A stretch of DNA of 64,000 bases, taken from contig JBMNTB010000001.1 of the NCBI GenBank assembly GCA_050945515.1, positions 100,622-164,621 of the forward strand. The letters run 5' to 3'. Within the stretch, counting starts at the first letter, position 1, and every line of letters starts with the position of its first letter. Source of the stretch: UBA1046 sp050945515. GTDB taxonomy: Bacteria; Bacillota; Clostridia; Saccharofermentanales; DTU023. This document shows positions 61,991 to 64,000 of this stretch, piece by piece. A program made the position numbers and the translations under genes. Below the pieces are notes generated by a model that saw only the letters and a list, made by a program, of their open reading frames with translations, made no database searches and was not told where the DNA came from.

Positions 61991-63691
61991 TTATAAGTCT
62001 GTAGTGTAGAGGATTCTTTGCGCCTCACTTGTGGTCGTCTTGCCTTCTAAAACAAGTCTTAGGCAATTCTGACTCATCGTTTCGAAATTCGGGGAGCGAT
62101 AAATTGCTTCCTCGAGCTCGTGATGTGGTGCATTTTCTCTGAACTTCTGTTTAATTTCGGAATTAAGCACTAGCATTTCGAAGGCTGCGGTTCTGCCGCG
62201 ATAACCTGTGCCCAGGCAGTCAGGGCAGCCTTTTCCTCGGTAAAACTTGACATCCTGTGACTGGTAAGGATCAAGACCCATGGAAATTAGTTCGTCTTCG
62301 CCGGGTGTGTAGGCTTCTTTGCAGTTGGGACAAATCTTACGCAGGAGCCTCTGCGCTATGACACCTTTAAGAGCACTGGCGATCAGGTAAGGCTCTACGC
62401 CTATATCGAGCAGTCTGTCCAGAGTCGCAATGGCAGAATTCGTATGTATGGTCGATAATACCAGGTGCCCCGTTATGGCGGCACGCATTGCTATTTCGGC
62501 TGTTTCTCCGTCACGGATTTCGCCGACGGCTATGATATCCGGGTCTTGACGCAGTATCGCACGCAGACCGTTGGCGAATGTCATGCCCACTTTTTCGTTG
62601 ATCTGAACCTGATTCACACCGCCGATATCATATTCTATAGGATCTTCAAGAGTCACCAGATTGACTTCCTCACGGTTAAGATCATTCACCATAGTATACA
62701 TAGTGGTAGTTTTTCCTGAACCAGTAGGTCCGGCAATGAGTATCACGCCATTGGCGTTAGCTATAAGTTGGTTATAATTGTCTAACAGCTTGCCGGCAAG
62801 TCCAATTCCGCCGCTCGTAAGGAGCGACGCAGACTTTTCGAGGAAACGGATAACCACTTTTTCACCGTATTTGGTAGGGAGTGTGGAAATCCTGAGATCT
62901 ATATCTTTCCCCTTGACTCTGATGTTAGAACGACCGTCCTGAGGTATTCTTCTCTCAGCGATATTCATTTCGCCCATGATTTTAATCCTGGATATTACAG
63001 ACGCTTGCAGATTTTGAGGAACGGTAAACATTTCGTGCAGCACACCGTCGATCCTCATCCTGATTACGAATTCGTTTTCTCTCGGCTCCATATGAATATC
63101 GGAGGCATTCTCCTGCGCCCCGCGCTCTATGATCGAATTGACAAGTCTGATTCCCGGTGCGGCTTGTTCATCAACTTCACCTGACTCAGCTAAGTCGCCG
63201 GGCGGCTGAACAGTGTCAATATCCATAGACTTCTGCATTTCGTCTATAGCACGGCTTACGTTCTCGCTGCTGTAAAGTACATGGATTGCCCTGTCAGTTG
63301 CGCTCTTCGTAGCTATCATCGGTATGACACGCTTCTTCGTCGCTGATTTGACTTCTTCGATGGCCATGAAATTCAGAGGGTCGGACATTGCCACATAAAT
63401 AGCGTCTCCTGCCACCCTCACAGGCACGACCTCATGCTTCTTCGCAATGTTCTTAGGAAGAAGCTGAGCCATCTGTACAGGAATATCAACTTTGGAAAGG
63501 TCAATGAAATCAACGCCTAATTGATATTGAAGGACATCTATGAGCTGTCTTTCGGTTACAATCTCATTGTCAATCAAAACCTCACCAAGACGTTTTTTCT
63601 GTTCCTTGCCGAGAGCAAGCGCCTTAGCTAGCTGTTCCTCAGATATAATGCCCGCATCTGTTAAAATTTCACCTAATCGTCTATACTTCAT
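61991..63691 (-). CDS. pilB: Type IV pilus extension ATPase PilB with MshEN domain
   Basis: 566 residues. The N-terminal MshEN/GspE-N domain has two tandem RLGExL motifs: RLGEILTDAGIISEEQLAKA and RLGEVLIDNEIVTERQLIDV. In relatives such motifs bind cyclic di-GMP; the first lacks its final Gln. The ATPase has GPTGSGKTTTMYT, VTLEDPIEYDIGGVNQ, IIAVGEIRDGETAEIAM and a four-Cys zinc site (CPNC ... CPDC). It powers pilus extension. It is the first gene of the minus-strand operon, with its own promoter. Confidence 0.94.
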   Translation of the reverse strand: MKYRRLGEILTDAGIISEEQLAKALALGKEQKKRLGEVLIDNEIVTERQLIDVLQYQLGVDFIDLSKVDIPVQMAQLLPKNIAKKHEVVPVRVAGDAIYVAMSDPLNFMAIEEVKSATKKRVIPMIATKSATDRAIHVLYSSENVSRAIDEMQKSMDIDTVQPPGDLAESGEVDEQAAPGIRLVNSIIERGAQENASDIHMEPRENEFVIRMRIDGVLHEMFTVPQNLQASVISRIKIMGEMNIAERRIPQDGRSNIRVKGKDIDLRISTLPTKYGEKVVIRFLEKSASLLTSGGIGLAGKLLDNYNQLIANANGVILIAGPTGSGKTTTMYTMVNDLNREEVNLVTLEDPIEYDIGGVNQVQINEKVGMTFANGLRAILRQDPDIIAVGEIRDGETAEIAMRAAITGHLVLSTIHTNSAIATLDRLLDIGVEPYLIASALKGVIAQRLLRKICPNCKEAYTPGEDELISMGLDPYQSQDVKFYRGKGCPDCLGTGYRGRTAAFEMLVLNSEIKQKFRENAPHHELEEAIYRSPNFETMSQNCLRLVLEGKTTTSEAQRILYTTDL

Positions 63692-63716
63692 AGCTTTTAC
63701 CTAGCTTATTCATTAT

Positions 63717-63744
63717 ATTATAGTTTATTATCTCAATATATCAA
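63717..63744 (-). promoter_or_regulatory. Promoter of the pilB-pilO operon
   Basis: On the minus strand, TTGATA (63744-63739) and TATAAT (63722-63717) are 16 bases apart, 25 bases before the pilB start codon. The leader is too short to hold a riboswitch. Confidence 0.65.
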
Positions 63745-63790
63745 TATACACCATATACACCGCATATAATATACCCCACAACTACACAGG

Positions 63791-63869
63791 GTGGAATATT
63801 TTTTAACTATTTTAACTACAAATTTGCATTCCACACTTGCATTCCATAATCAATGGGGAATCAATGGGG
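63791..63869. repeat. Cluster of short direct and inverted repeats
   Basis: GTGGAAT (63791-63797) is inverted as ATTCCAC (63828-63834). TTGCATTCCA occurs at 63824-63833 and 63837-63846. AATCAATGGGG is tandemly repeated at 63848-63858 and 63859-63869. The cluster lies between the divergent pilB promoter and a truncated plus-strand frame, and could mark a mobile-element edge or a regulator-binding region. No other gene is seen in 63692-63959. Confidence 0.6.
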
Positions 63870-63959
63870 GTGCCGGCGACTTGTAATATGAAGTGAAATA
63901 GAAAGGCTCTCCGCAATCCATTACCATGTAAGTGAGCAACCAAACAAGGAGGGAGAGCA

Positions 63960-64000
63960 TTGAGCCACTTACATAATAACAGGAAACGAGAATCAGGTCA
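63960..64000 (+). CDS. Start of a truncated reading frame at the window edge
   Basis: TTG start directly after a strong ribosome site, AAGGAGGGAG (63946-63955). The frame is open to the window end and encodes MSHLHNNRKRESG. The basic, His/Asn/Arg-rich start and the repeats upstream suggest a transposase, but 13 residues cannot prove a family. Confidence 0.4.
   Translation, partial: MSHLHNNRKRESG

Overview
The window reads as part of a Gram-positive, anaerobe-type Bacillota (Clostridia-like) chromosome. The evidence is an intact jag-mnmE-mnmG-rsmG block, strong AGGAGG ribosome sites, lipoproteins with lipoboxes, a lipoteichoic-acid-synthase-like sulfatase, a PrsA-like foldase and a Gram-positive style type IV pilus. 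I cannot name the genus. Most housekeeping genes are moderately G+C-rich. The phosphonate region (about 12.5-21.8 kb) and the pilus region (about 48-64 kb) are visibly more A+T-rich and may have a different history.

Layout. 0-10.5 kb: tail of jag, then mnmE, mnmG, rsmG, gyrA, an iron-type alcohol dehydrogenase and oligoendopeptidase F. 10.6-10.9 kb: a tRNA-Asp/tRNA-Phe unit with its own promoter and terminator. 11-12.4 kb: a small membrane protein and a membrane diguanylate cyclase, both on the minus strand. 12.7-15.0 kb: two exported proteins of unknown role, one carrying a molybdate-binding-protein-like half. 15.3-21.8 kb: a phosphonate uptake and degradation operon, phnD-phnC-phnE-phnE, an iron-type dehydrogenase, and a single-chain PhnX-PhnW fusion. 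22-32.5 kb: murE-like ligase (minus), LtaS-like enzyme, leuS, AMP-forming acyl ligase, YihY-type protein, trpS. 32.6-38 kb: EamA exporter and a polyamine-type ABC system (potD, potB, potC, potA) with an isochorismatase-fold hydrolase inside it. 38-47.7 kb: GH63-like glycosidase, PfkB sugar kinase, a 55-residue CxxC protein with a NapH-like iron-sulfur protein, EF-G-like GTPase, CNNM/CorC protein, parvulin foldase. 48-63.7 kb: a type IV pilus locus in two convergent operons. The plus-strand operon encodes a 2005-residue pilin-adhesin and three minor pilins. The minus-strand operon is pilB-pilT-pilC-pilA-pilD-pilM-pilN-pilO. The last 300 bases hold short repeats and the start of a truncated reading frame.

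The most interesting element is the non-coding stretch at 47870-47982, just before the giant pilin-adhesin gene. It has the ordered conserved blocks and an 8-bp closing stem of a class I cyclic-di-GMP (GEMM) riboswitch, in a diverged form with a 12-bp tandem duplication. The pilus motor PilB starts with an MshEN-type domain, which binds cyclic di-GMP in relatives, and a diguanylate cyclase lies elsewhere in the window. Together they suggest that cyclic di-GMP controls both expression of a giant pilus-tip adhesin and motor activity. This is inference from sequence only.
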